This document shows positions 47,960 through 59,065 of a stretch of DNA of 64,000 nucleotides, piece after piece. The translations under genes and the position numbers were made by a program. The notes beneath the pieces are model-generated. The model saw nothing but the letters and a program-made list of their open reading frames with translations, made no database searches and was not told where the DNA came from. The stretch covers positions 5,924,048-5,988,047 of the forward strand of contig NZ_CP012150.1 in assembly GCF_001187505.1 (NCBI RefSeq), in the 5' to 3' direction. Positions within the stretch are counted from its first letter, which is position 1, and each line of letters starts with the position of its first letter. The DNA comes from Mycolicibacterium goodii (GTDB lineage: Bacteria; Actinomycetota; Actinomycetes; Mycobacteriales; Mycobacteriaceae).

Positions 47960-48809
47960 TGCGCCTCCTGTGCGCGGCCCGGCTCCTGACCCGGCGCGCG
48001 AAGTACCGTCCGTCGATCACCTCGAGGGCGATGGCCTGCCCGAATGCCTTGGACAGATTCTCGGCCGTCAGGACATCGGTGAGCAGACCGGAGGCCACCA
48101 CCTTGCCCTCGGACAGGATCATGCCGTGGCTGAACCCGACCGGGATCTCCTCGACATGGTGCGTCACGAGCACCATGGCCGGTGCATCGGGGTCGGCAGC
48201 GAGGTCGGTGAGGCGTGCGACGAGGTCTTCGCGGCCGCCGAGGTCCAGCCCGGCCGCGGGTTCGTCGAGCAGCAGGAGTTCTGGATCCGTCATCAGCGAC
48301 CGGGCGATCAGGACACGCTTGCGCTCACCCTCGGACAGCGTGCCGTAGCGGCGTTCGGCGAGGTGCTCGGCGCCAACACTCTCGAGCATGTCGACGGCCT
48401 GCTCGTAGTCGACGTCCTCGTACTTCTCGCGCCAGCGGCCCAGCACCGCGTAGCCGGCCGACACCACCAGGTCGCGGACCACCTCGTCGTCGGGAATCCG
48501 TTGCGACAGAGCCGAGCTGCTCAGTCCGACGCGTGAGCGCAGCTCGGCCATGTCGGTGCGGCCCAGCCGCTCGCCCAGCACGTAGGCAGTGCCCGACGAC
48601 GGGTGTTCGGTCGCGGCCGCGATGCGCAGCAGCGACGTCTTGCCCGCACCGTTGGGTCCGATCACGACCCAGCGTTCGTCGAGTTCGACGGCCCACGTGA
48701 CGGGCCCGACGAGGGTGTTGCCCCCGCGGCGCAAGGTCACCCTCGCGAAGTCGATCAGCAGGTCTGGGTTGTCGTTTCCGTCGACTGCGTCTTCTCCGGT
48801 GGTGGGCAC
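47952..48809 (-). CDS. ABC transporter ATP-binding protein (Rv3041c-like)
   Basis: A 285-residue ATPase with Walker A IGPNGAGKTSLLRI, signature TLSEGERKRVLIARSL, Walker B ELLLLDEPAAGLDL and the H-loop VLVTHHVEEIP. No membrane subunit is adjacent, so it either pairs with a distant permease or acts as a soluble ABC protein. GTG at 48809. The N-terminus overlaps the end of the YczE-like gene by 55 nt, and the C-terminus overlaps the Nudix gene by 8 nt. Confidence 0.88.
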   Translation of the reverse strand: MPTTGEDAVDGNDNPDLLIDFARVTLRRGGNTLVGPVTWAVELDERWVVIGPNGAGKTSLLRIAAATEHPSSGTAYVLGERLGRTDMAELRSRVGLSSSALSQRIPDDEVVRDLVVSAGYAVLGRWREKYEDVDYEQAVDMLESVGAEHLAERRYGTLSEGERKRVLIARSLMTDPELLLLDEPAAGLDLGGREDLVARLTDLAADPDAPAMVLVTHHVEEIPVGFSHGMILSEGKVVASGLLTDVLTAENLSKAFGQAIALEVIDGRYFARRVRSRAAHRRRND

Positions 48810-49471
48810 TCGCTCATCGTAGTGATGCCCCCGGTGATGTCCTCGGCACCGACCCGGTTACGCCCGGGCGCGCCGAAATCGTGGAACAGGAGGCGGCGCG
48901 GCGTGAGTTTGAGGAAAAGCTGCACCAGCGGTCCGATTCCGAAGGCATACAGGACCGTTCCGGCGCCGACGGTGCCGCCCATGATCCAGCCGGCGGCCAG
49001 CACGGTCGCCTCGATACACGTGCGGACCAGTCGCACCGACAATCCGGTGCGCGCGACGAGGCCCGTCATCAGACCGTCGCGCGGCCCCGGCCCCAGGCCT
49101 GCGCCGATGTAGAGCACCGTGCTGATCGCGTTGAGCACCACAGCACCCACCATCATCACGATGCGGATCGGCATCGCCGCCGGTGCGGGCAGCACCGCGA
49201 GCACCGCGTCGACGGTCACCGCGATGACGATCACGTTGGCCACCGTGCCGATGCCGGGCCGGTTGCGCAGCGGGATCCAGGCCAGCAGCACCACGACACC
49301 CACCACGGCCGACGCCATGCCGATGGTCATCGGCGTGTGACGGGTCAGGCCCTGGTGGAACACATCCCACGGGTCCAGGCCGAGACCGGCCCGGACCATC
49401 ATGGCCATCGACGTGCCGTATCCGATCAGTCCGACAAGCAGCAGCGCACCGCGCGTGAAGGCGGCCCTCAC
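48755..49471 (-). CDS. YczE/YyaS/YitT-like membrane protein
   Basis: A 238-residue integral membrane protein with about five transmembrane helices. Recognised from AGLGLDPWDVFHQGLTRHTP, the PGIGTVANVIVIAVTVDAVL segment and GAGLGPGPRDGLMTGLVART (typical YczE box). The C-terminus (PPPEKTQSTETTTQTC) is polar. Such proteins often sit next to MocR regulators, as here, and their transported substrate is unknown. The GTG at 49471 overlaps the stop of a 48-codon ORF (GTGA). Confidence 0.85.
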   Translation of the reverse strand: MRAAFTRGALLLVGLIGYGTSMAMMVRAGLGLDPWDVFHQGLTRHTPMTIGMASAVVGVVVLLAWIPLRNRPGIGTVANVIVIAVTVDAVLAVLPAPAAMPIRIVMMVGAVVLNAISTVLYIGAGLGPGPRDGLMTGLVARTGLSVRLVRTCIEATVLAAGWIMGGTVGAGTVLYAFGIGPLVQLFLKLTPRRLLFHDFGAPGRNRVGAEDITGGITTMSECPPPEKTQSTETTTQTC

Positions 49472-49614
49472 GCGTGATCGGGGAATCGGGCGCGGATCGC
49501 GTCGAGTTCGCTGCTCACCCGGCGGGCGTCCACGTCGTGGGTGCCCGGGCGGTTGTGCGGTTCGTAGGCGCGGCGGTACTTGACCGCCAGTCGAGAGAGC
49601 CAATTCCTTCGCAT
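49468..49614 (-). CDS. 48-residue basic protein ahead of the YczE-like gene
   Basis: A short reading frame starting ATG at 49614: MRRNWLSRLAVKYRRAYEPH and a charged C-terminus (VSSELDAIRARFPDHA). Rich in Arg (10 of 48) and without a transmembrane segment. It ends in a 4-nt GTGA overlap with the YczE-like gene, so it is translated with it. No family recognised. It lies between the MocR operator region and the membrane protein. Confidence 0.6.
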   Translation of the reverse strand: MRRNWLSRLAVKYRRAYEPHNRPGTHDVDARRVSSELDAIRARFPDHA

Positions 49615-49652
49615 GAACCAATGATCTTGAGATCTGGCTTGCCCATCAATAG

Positions 49653-49670
49653 CCAGTTGGCGAATACTGG
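49653..49670. promoter_or_regulatory. CCAGT/ACTGG inverted repeat, candidate MocR operator
   Basis: CCAGT (49653-49657) and ACTGG (49666-49670) with an 8-nt gap, in the divergent promoter region, 7 nt before the mocR ATG. A second, tighter copy lies inside mocR (49751-49763). Confidence 0.55.
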
Positions 49671-49677
49671 CCTCATT

Positions 49678-51117
49678 ATGAGCAGCGCAATGGTCGCCCG
49701 GTCGCTCGATGTGGACCTTTTGGCGCGCGAACTCGGCAACTGGCGTACATCCAGTCAAACTGGACCGGCATATCTCGGGTTGGCCGATGCCATCCGCCTG
49801 CTCATCGTCGACGGTCGCCTGCCGGTCGGGTCGCGTCTGCCCAGCGAGCGCGCGCTGGCCGATGCGCTGCGGGTGTCGCGCACCACCGTCACCGCGGCCT
49901 TCGCCCAACTGCGCGAGGACGGCTACCTGCACGCCCGCCGGGGTGCCCGCAGCACCACGGCGTTGCCCGCGCGTCCCGAGGTGCGCGTCGAGGCCGCCCC
50001 GCCGTCGGTCAACCTCGCCTCGGCCGCGCTGTCCGCGCCCGGCACCGCGGTGCTCGACGCGTTCGCCGAGGCCGGCAGGGACGTCGCCGCGTATCTGCAC
50101 GGGCCGGGCCACGAACTGACCGGTGTCGCGCCGCTGCGTGAAGCCATCGCCGAAAGATACTGCGAGCGTGGGCTTTCCACCGATCCGTCACAGATCATGG
50201 TGACCAGCGGCGCACAGCACGCGATCGGGCTCATCCTGGCCACCCACACCCAGCCCGGCGACCGGGTGCTGGTCGAGCAGCCCACGTATCACGGTGCCCT
50301 CTCGGCCATTTCGACCGCGGGAGCCCGCGCGGTGCCGGTCGCGCTCACCGACGACGGCTGGGAACTCGATGCCGTGCACGCCGCGGTCCGTCAACTCGCG
50401 CCGAGCCTGGCCTATTTCATCCCCGACAACCACAACCCGACGGGCTTCACGATGACCCCGGCCGAGCGGAAACGGTTGGGCCACATCATCTCCGACACCC
50501 GCACGCGCACCATCATCGACGAGTCGATCGCCGACATGTGGGTCGACGACGCGCCGCCGGAACCCCTGGCCGCGTCGGTGGGCAGGCACGATCTGGTGTT
50601 GACCATCGGTTCGATGTCGAAGTCGTTCTGGGGCGGCCTGCGCGTGGGCTGGATCCGCGCCGACCGCAGCACGCTGGCGACGATCGCCGCGATCCGCCCG
50701 TCGGTCGATCTCGGTACACCGGTCCTCGAACAACTCGCGGCCGCGCGGCTCATGGCGATGCGCGATCAGGTCCTGCCCGAGCGCCGCGAACTGCTGCGCA
50801 CCCGCAGGCAGTATCTGGTGTCGCTGCTGGCCGAGCACCTGCCCGACTGGCAGCCGGGGCCGGGTCGCGGCGGCATGTCGTTGTGGGTGCGGTTGCCCGC
50901 CCCGATGAGCACGGCGCTGGCAGCCTCGGCCTCACGGATGGGCGTCGACCTGCCCGCGGGCCCGCGGTTCGGGGTGGACGGCACGTTGGAGAGGTTCATC
51001 CGGGTGCCCTACGCCCTGCCGGAACCTCAACTCGCAGAGGCCGTCGAACTGCTGGCCCGGGCCTGGCACAGCATCACGGGCACGATCGGGCCGCAGAGTC
51101 AGGCGTTGGTGGTCTGA
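49678..51117 (+). CDS. MocR-family transcriptional regulator (GntR HTH plus aminotransferase)
   Basis: A 479-residue fusion. A GntR winged helix at about residues 28-95 (AIRLLIVDGRLPVGSRLPSE then RALADALRVSRTTVTAAF) is joined by a short linker to a fold-type I aminotransferase domain (residues about 120-470). The PLP Lys is in IGSMSKSFWGGLRVGW; YFIPDNHNPTGFTM carries the conserved Asn-Pro. Related regulators sense PLP or PLP-amino-acid adducts and control a divergent target; here that target would be the 48-aa/YczE-like pair. The ATG at 49678 is selected; the reading frame is open further left but crosses the operator. Confidence 0.88.
   Translation: MSSAMVARSLDVDLLARELGNWRTSSQTGPAYLGLADAIRLLIVDGRLPVGSRLPSERALADALRVSRTTVTAAFAQLREDGYLHARRGARSTTALPARPEVRVEAAPPSVNLASAALSAPGTAVLDAFAEAGRDVAAYLHGPGHELTGVAPLREAIAERYCERGLSTDPSQIMVTSGAQHAIGLILATHTQPGDRVLVEQPTYHGALSAISTAGARAVPVALTDDGWELDAVHAAVRQLAPSLAYFIPDNHNPTGFTMTPAERKRLGHIISDTRTRTIIDESIADMWVDDAPPEPLAASVGRHDLVLTIGSMSKSFWGGLRVGWIRADRSTLATIAAIRPSVDLGTPVLEQLAAARLMAMRDQVLPERRELLRTRRQYLVSLLAEHLPDWQPGPGRGGMSLWVRLPAPMSTALAASASRMGVDLPAGPRFGVDGTLERFIRVPYALPEPQLAEAVELLARAWHSITGTIGPQSQALVV
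49751..49763. promoter_or_regulatory. Second CCAGT/ACTGG dyad inside mocR
   Basis: CCAGT-CAA-ACTGG, a perfect 5-bp dyad with a 3-nt spacer, starting 73 nt after the mocR start codon. The same half-sites as at 49653 suggest joint binding and autoregulation. Confidence 0.45.
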
Positions 51118-51141
51118 GATCCAGAGCCCGTCACGGCTGAG

Positions 51142-51441
51142 TCATGGCTGGGTCATCGCAAGGCACGTGCCGTAGTGCTCGATCGTGCACGGGATGCCGT
51201 TGACGCTCGGCACCTGGCCGGGCAGGTTCGAGATCGCCGGGCCGCCCGCGCTGGGCGCCATCACCGGAGGCGCCACGGCACCGCCGCCGGACGAGCCGCT
51301 GACGCACACCCCGTCGAACTTGGTCTGCACGGTGCCCGACGGGCAACGCTTGGCTTCGGCAGGAGCCGCGACCGCCAGTTGTCCGGCGACCGCCGCGACT
51401 GCGAAGGCGCCGATCACGACCGCATGCTTCACCGTCATCAC
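51142..51441 (-). CDS. Small secreted four-cysteine protein
   Basis: A 99-residue protein. Signal peptide MMTVKHAVVIGAFAVAAVAG followed by QLAVAAPAEA, with probable cleavage after AEA. The mature part has four Cys (KRCPSGTVQ, GVCVSGSSG, IPCTIEHYG, TCLAMTQP) and a Gly/Pro-rich centre, so two disulfides are likely. Small exported proteins of this type are common in mycobacteria and their function is unknown. TAGGGT (51449-51454 on the plus strand) lies 7 nt before GTG 51441, so the transcript is leaderless. Confidence 0.78.
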   Translation of the reverse strand: MMTVKHAVVIGAFAVAAVAGQLAVAAPAEAKRCPSGTVQTKFDGVCVSGSSGGGAVAPPVMAPSAGGPAISNLPGQVPSVNGIPCTIEHYGTCLAMTQP

Positions 51442-51539
51442 GGGCCCTACCCTACGGCACCATCCCGACGCACACCCGCCGGTGTCCCGGTGTCCGCCGC
51501 GCCGGCAAACACCGTCAGCGGGGATTCGGCGAATCCTGG

Positions 51540-52778
<1,239 letters not shown>

Positions 52779-52820
52779 CTACATGTCACCTTCGCGTTGT
52801 TCACCCAGATGCGCGGGAGG

Positions 52821-54572
<1,752 letters not shown>

Positions 54573-54580
54573 TTACCCGC

Positions 54581-54592
54581 TTATTCGAATAA
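54581..54592. promoter_or_regulatory. Palindrome at the ctaD promoter
   Basis: TTATTCGAATAA, a perfect 12-bp palindrome, 33 nt upstream of the ctaD start. A -10-like TAGGAT (minus strand, 54593-54598) directly borders it, so a bound protein would sit at the transcription start. Confidence 0.45.
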
Positions 54593-54766
54593 ATCCTAGC
54601 GCTCTCCGCGCCGCGCACGCCCCTGGGTCCTACAAACCGTCGTATTCGGCGTGTGACCCCGGAGTGCGGTGTCTCGACCACCGCCCTGACCTGCAGGAAA
54701 CGCACAGGCGGTGGGGACCCGGCGGCCGCGACGGCGCGGAAAGTCACGCAATGTTACCGTCGCCCG

Positions 54767-55839
54767 GTGCTGACCTTCCGACCGCTGGTGGGCACCGCGC
54801 TGGTCGCCGCGGCCGCGGCACTGATCAGTGGGTGCGGTACCTCCGGCGAACAGCCCGTGACGCAGCCCTCGATGACCACCAGCGTGACCAAGATCGCCGA
54901 CGCGGGTGTCCTCGGCAACCAGCGTCGACCCGACGAATCCTGCGCGGCCGACCCGGTCGCGGCCGATCCCGCGCCGCGGCGCGTCCGCAATGCGACCGCG
55001 CAGGGTTCCGACATCGCCGAGACGACCGAGGTCGCCGGTGACCCCCAGCGCATCGTCGTGCTGTCCGGTGACCAACTCGACGCGCTGTGCGCGCTGGGCC
55101 TGCAGTCCCGCATCGTCGCGGCCGCCCTGCCCGAGGGTTCGCGCGAGCAGCCGTCGTATCTGGGCACCGTCGTGCACGACGTGCCGCCCGCCGGCCAGCG
55201 CAACGCACCCGATCTCGAGGCGATCAGGGCCGCGAACCCGGACCTGATCCTCGGTTCGGCCGCACTCACCCCGGCGTGTTCGGCGATCTGTCGGCGATCG
55301 CGCCGACGGTCTTCACCGGCGCGCCGGGCGCGGCATGGCGCGACACGTTGCGCGCCGTCGGCGCCGCGACCGGGCGCGCCGGCGCGGCCGACGACCTGAT
55401 CGCCGGCTTCGAGGACGCGGCGCGCAGGACCGGTGCGGACAACGACGCGGCCCACTTCCAGGCGTCGGTGGTGCAGTTGACCGAGAACACCGTGCGGGTC
55501 TTCGGCGCCGATAACTTCCCCGGCAGTGTGCTCGCGGCCGTCGGACTGGATCGCCCTGCCGCACAACGGTTTACCGACAAACCCTATGAGGAGCTCGCGG
55601 CCGACAGCGACGACTTCTCGATCGCCGACGCCGACATCGTCTATGTGTCGTTCGCCTCACCGGCCGCCAGGGACAAGGCCGATGCGGTGCTCAAGGGCGA
55701 CGCGTGGCGCAAGCTGTCGGCGAACCGCGACAACCGCGTGTTCATCGTCAACAACGAGGTGTGGCAGACGGGGCAGAACATCGTTGCCGCGCGCGGGATC
55801 CTCGACGACCTGCGCTGGGTCAACGCGCCGATCAACTAG
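54767..55839 (+). pseudogene. fecB: Periplasmic siderophore/heme-binding lipoprotein FecB, interrupted by a -1 frameshift
   Basis: Iron-complex binding lipoprotein (Rv3044). Signal peptide with lipobox AALISGC (Cys at about residue 23), then the Fe3+-siderophore binding fold with QRIVVLSGDQLDALCALGLQ, LEAIRAANPDLILGSAALTP. At the CCCC run 55269-55272 the frame is lost; the same protein goes on one frame over with GVFGDLSAIAPTVFTGAPGA and ends with DDLRWVNAPIN at 55839. One added C gives 357 residues, close to the M. tuberculosis length (359). Either a genuine mutation or a homopolymer error. A TACCGT box ends 6 nt before GTG 54767 (leaderless). Confidence 0.88.
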
Positions 55840-55848
55840 GCTCACAGG

Positions 55849-56124
55849 GTGTTCCACGTCCTCACCCTCACGTACCTGAAGCCCCTCGACGTCGTCGACC
55901 AGACCCGGCCCGCCCACGTGGCGTGGCTCAACGACGAGGCCGCCGCCGGGCGGATCCTGCTCGCCGGTCGCCAGGAATCGCAGACCGGCGGTGTGCTGAT
56001 CACCGGAGACATCAGCGTCGAAGACGCGCAGTCGATCATCGACGCCGACCCGTACTCGAAGGCCGGGTTGGTCAGCTACGAGCGCGTCTCGTTCAACGGG
56101 TCGATCCGCGCACCCGGCATCTGA
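55849..56124 (+). CDS. YciI-family protein
   Basis: A 91-residue ferredoxin-like alpha/beta protein of the YciI family. It has the conserved HVAWLNDEAAAGRILLAG (His/Asp pair), a GGVLITGDISVEDAQSII strand and DPYSKAGLVSYERV. Members act as dehalogenase-like or muconolactone-type enzymes; the substrate is unknown. TAGGCT at 55837-55842 ends 6 nt before the GTG at 55849 and overlaps the fecB stop codon, so the leaderless promoter lies on the end of fecB. Confidence 0.85.
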   Translation: MFHVLTLTYLKPLDVVDQTRPAHVAWLNDEAAAGRILLAGRQESQTGGVLITGDISVEDAQSIIDADPYSKAGLVSYERVSFNGSIRAPGI

Positions 56125-56323
56125 GGCGCCAACTCCCAGCGACCTCTCGGGATGCTGTCAGGGACGGTTGTCACAGTCGATACCGGGATTACCGCGCCGA
56201 GTTCCTCGGTTGCACAGTGTCGGGCCGCCGCATGGCACTGACCATCTGCTCAGCGCGGCAGATACCCGTGAACTGGACTAACGTCCTCAGCAGCAATGAA
56301 GAATCGACGATAAGAGGTCTGTG

Positions 56324-57373
56324 ATGAGTACCGTTTCCGCGTATGCCGCCAACTCGGCGACCGAGCCACTGACCAAGACGACCATCACCCGCCGCGAAGT
56401 CGGTCCGCACGATGTGGCGTTCGACATCCACTTCGCCGGCATCTGTCACTCCGACATCCATACGGTCAAGGGCGAATGGGGCACCCCGAACTACCCCGTC
56501 GTGCCCGGCCACGAGATCGCCGGTGTGGTCACCGAGGTGGGCTCCGAGGTCACCAAGTACAAGGTCGGCGACCGCGTGGGTGTCGGGTGCTTCGTGTACT
56601 CGTGTCGTGAGTGCGACAACTGCAAGGCCGGTCTGGAGCAGTACTGCACCGGCAGCGGCATGATCGGCACCTACAACGCGATCGACCGCGACGGCACCCC
56701 GACCCACGGCGGCTACAGCGGCGCGATCGTGGTCGACGAGAACTACGTGTTGCGCATCCCCGACAGCGTCCCGCTCGACGCGGCCGCTCCCCTGCTGTGC
56801 GCGGGTATCACCACCTACTCCCCGCTGCGGCACTGGAATGCCGGGCCGGGCAAGAAGGTCGCCGTGATCGGCCTCGGTGGACTCGGCCACATGGCCGTCA
56901 AGCTCGCCAAGGCGATGGGCGCCGAGGTCACCGTGCTGAGCCAGTCGCTGAAGAAGATGGAAGACGGTCTGCGCCTTGGCGCCACCGGCTACCACGCGAC
57001 GTCCGATCCGGAGACGTTCACCAAGCTCGCCAACTCGTTCGATCTGATCCTCAACACCGTGTCGGCAAACCTCGACCTCGGTGCCTACCTGGGCCTGCTC
57101 AAGGTCGACGGCACCCTGGTCGAACTCGGCATGCCCGAGTTCGCCATGGAGGTTCCGCCGTTCCCGCTGGCCGGGATGCGGCGCAGCATTTCGGGTTCGA
57201 TGATCGGCGGCATTCCCGAGACCCAGGAGATGCTCGACTTCTGCGCCGAGCACGATGCCCTGCCGGAGATCGAGGTGATCGCCCCCGAGTACATCAACGA
57301 GGCCTACGAGCGGGTCCTCGCCAGCGATGTGCGCTACCGCTTCGTGATCGACACCTCGTCGCTGCGTAGCTGA
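56324..57373 (+). CDS. adhC: NADP-dependent alcohol dehydrogenase AdhC
   Basis: Zinc-dependent medium-chain alcohol dehydrogenase (349 residues), cinnamyl-alcohol/aldehyde-reductase type, Rv3045-like. Catalytic zinc ligands in [12 protein letters not shown] and [10 protein letters not shown]; structural zinc in [25 protein letters not shown] spacing (four Cys). The NADP-binding loop is [21 protein letters not shown] lies 6 nt before ATG 56324, preferred to GTG 56321. An 18-bp perfect hairpin terminator follows the stop by 10 nt. Confidence 0.94.
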   Translation: MSTVSAYAANSATEPLTKTTITRREVGPHDVAFDIHFAGICHSDIHTVKGEWGTPNYPVVPGHEIAGVVTEVGSEVTKYKVGDRVGVGCFVYSCRECDNCKAGLEQYCTGSGMIGTYNAIDRDGTPTHGGYSGAIVVDENYVLRIPDSVPLDAAAPLLCAGITTYSPLRHWNAGPGKKVAVIGLGGLGHMAVKLAKAMGAEVTVLSQSLKKMEDGLRLGATGYHATSDPETFTKLANSFDLILNTVSANLDLGAYLGLLKVDGTLVELGMPEFAMEVPPFPLAGMRRSISGSMIGGIPETQEMLDFCAEHDALPEIEVIAPEYINEAYERVLASDVRYRFVIDTSSLRS

Positions 57374-57383
57374 TTTTCTTCGC

Positions 57384-57423
57384 CGCGAAAGGCAGCCGGC
57401 CTTGTGGCCGGCTGCCTTTCGCG
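57384..57423 (+). terminator. 18-bp perfect hairpin after adhC
   Basis: CGCGAAAGGCAGCCGGCC (57384-57401), loop TTGT, and its exact reverse complement (57406-57423). Ten nt after the adhC stop. No T-run, but a very stable stem; it separates adhC from the monooxygenase gene 18 nt further on. Confidence 0.8.
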
Positions 57424-57441
57424 TCACGGGTAACAATCGCG

Positions 57442-58941
57442 GTGAGCACAACCCGTGACGCGGCAAACGCGCACCGGCAGTCTCGTGCGGTGACTCGTGT
57501 GATTCGCTTCAATGCCTTCGACATGAACTGTGTCGCCCACCAATCCCCCGGCCTGTGGCGGCATCCCGAGGACCAGTCCTGGCGCTACAAAGACCTCACG
57601 TACTGGACCGAATTGGCAAAGTTGTTGGAGCGCGGCCGATTCGACGGCCTGTTCATCGCCGACGTGCTCGGTACCTATGACGTGTACGGCGGCAGCGACG
57701 AGGCCGCGATCCGTCACGCCGCACAGGTTCCGGTCAACGACCCGATGCTGCTGGTGTCGGGCATGGCGCTGGTCACCGAGCATCTGGGCTTCGGCATCAC
57801 CACCGGAACCGGTTTCGAGCACCCCTATCCGTTCGCGCGCCGCATGTCGACGCTCGACCATCTGACCAACGGCCGCATCGGCTGGAACATCGTCACCGGC
57901 TATCTGCCCGCCGCGGCCCGCAACATGGGCCAGACCGACCAGCCCGCCCACGACGCGCGCTACGACCACGCCGACGAGTACCTCGAGGTGCTCTACAAGC
58001 TGTGGGAGGGCTCGTGGGAGGACGACGCGGTGGTGCGCGACCGCGCCCGCGGCGTGTTCACCGAACCGGACAAGGTGCACCACATCGGCCATGACGGAAC
58101 GCATTTCAGCGTTCCGGGCATCCACCTGTCCGAGCCGTCACCGCAGCGCACACCGGTCATCTACCAGGCCGGCTCGTCACCGCGCGGTGTGCGCTTCGCC
58201 GCCGAGAACGCCGAGGCGATCTTCACCGCCGCCCCCACCAAAGCTCTTCTGCGCGAGACCGTCACGACGATCCGCCGCGAGCTGGAGATCGCAGGCCGCG
58301 ACCCCTACGGCGTGAAGATCTTCAATCTGTCGACGATCATCACCGCCGCCACCGACGAGGAGGCCGCGGCCAAGCTCGCCGAGTACCTGTCCTACGGCGA
58401 CCCCGAGGGTGCGCTGGTGTTCATGTCCGGCTGGATGGGTGTGGACCTGGCCCGCTACGGCCTCGACGAACCCGTCGGCAACGTCGACTCCAACGCAATC
58501 CTGTCCGCGGTCAAGGCATTCCAGTCCGCCGACCCAGACGGCGGAGAGTGGGCGGTCCGCGACATCGCCGAGTGGGGCAAGATCGGCGGCATGGGCCCGC
58601 GCATCGTCGGGTCGGGCGAGACGGTCGCCGACATTCTGCAGGAGTGGGTCGAGGAGACCGACGTCGACGGCTTCAACCTGGCCTACGCGATCACGCCGGG
58701 ATCCTTCGCCGACTTCGTCGACCACGTCGTGCCGGTGCTCACCGGACGCGGCGCATACCAGGCCGAGTACACCCCCGGCACCCTGCGCCACAAGCTGCTC
58801 GGCAGGGGCGACCGGCTGGCCGAGGAGCACCGCGGCGCGAGTTACCGTGTCGGCGCGAAGAATTCGACCATCATCGAGCGCCCGAGCACCGTGCCGTCGT
58901 CGTCGGCGTCCACCGCGTCCCAACCCGCCCGCGGGCGGTAG
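57442..58941 (+). CDS. FMN-dependent monooxygenase of the NtaA/SnaA/DszA family
   Basis: A 499-residue flavin monooxygenase with a luciferase-like TIM barrel. It shows FNAFDMNCVAHQSPGLWRHP, FDGLFIADVLGTYDVYGGSD, HPYPFARRMSTLDHLTNGR and IGWNIVTGYLPAAARNMGQ, and the FMN region VIYQAGSSPRGVRFAAENAEA. These enzymes need FMNH2 from a separate reductase and oxidise sulfones, chelators such as NTA, or related compounds; the substrate is unknown. GTG at 57442 is taken as start; GTGs at 57490 and 57499 would give shorter, equally plausible N-termini. Three tandem repeats follow the stop. Confidence 0.88.
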   Translation: MSTTRDAANAHRQSRAVTRVIRFNAFDMNCVAHQSPGLWRHPEDQSWRYKDLTYWTELAKLLERGRFDGLFIADVLGTYDVYGGSDEAAIRHAAQVPVNDPMLLVSGMALVTEHLGFGITTGTGFEHPYPFARRMSTLDHLTNGRIGWNIVTGYLPAAARNMGQTDQPAHDARYDHADEYLEVLYKLWEGSWEDDAVVRDRARGVFTEPDKVHHIGHDGTHFSVPGIHLSEPSPQRTPVIYQAGSSPRGVRFAAENAEAIFTAAPTKALLRETVTTIRRELEIAGRDPYGVKIFNLSTIITAATDEEAAAKLAEYLSYGDPEGALVFMSGWMGVDLARYGLDEPVGNVDSNAILSAVKAFQSADPDGGEWAVRDIAEWGKIGGMGPRIVGSGETVADILQEWVEETDVDGFNLAYAITPGSFADFVDHVVPVLTGRGAYQAEYTPGTLRHKLLGRGDRLAEEHRGASYRVGAKNSTIIERPSTVPSSSASTASQPARGR

Positions 58942-58942
58942 T

Positions 58943-58993
58943 CTCGCGCCGCACCTTTTCTCGCGCCGCACTTTCTCTCGCGCCGCACCTTTT
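58943..58993. repeat. Three tandem 17-bp repeats
   Basis: Units CTCGCGCCGCACCTTTT (58943-58959), CTCGCGCCGCACTTTCT (58960-58976) and CTCGCGCCGCACCTTTT (58977-58993), starting directly after the monooxygenase stop. Units one and three are identical. Confidence 0.9.
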
Positions 58994-58997
58994 CTCG

Positions 58998-59055
58998 CGA
59001 GCAGACGCAAAACTGCCCTTTTTCCAACAAAGTTGAGCAGTTTTGCGTCTGCTCG
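58998..59055. repeat. 19-bp perfect inverted repeat, possible bidirectional terminator
   Basis: CGAGCAGACGCAAAACTGC (58998-59016) and its exact reverse complement (59037-59055) with a 20-nt A/T-richer loop. It lies between the convergent monooxygenase and esterase genes. Parts of the same motif recur at 61211 and 61285. Confidence 0.88.
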
Positions 59056-59065
59056 GCAGGATTTT

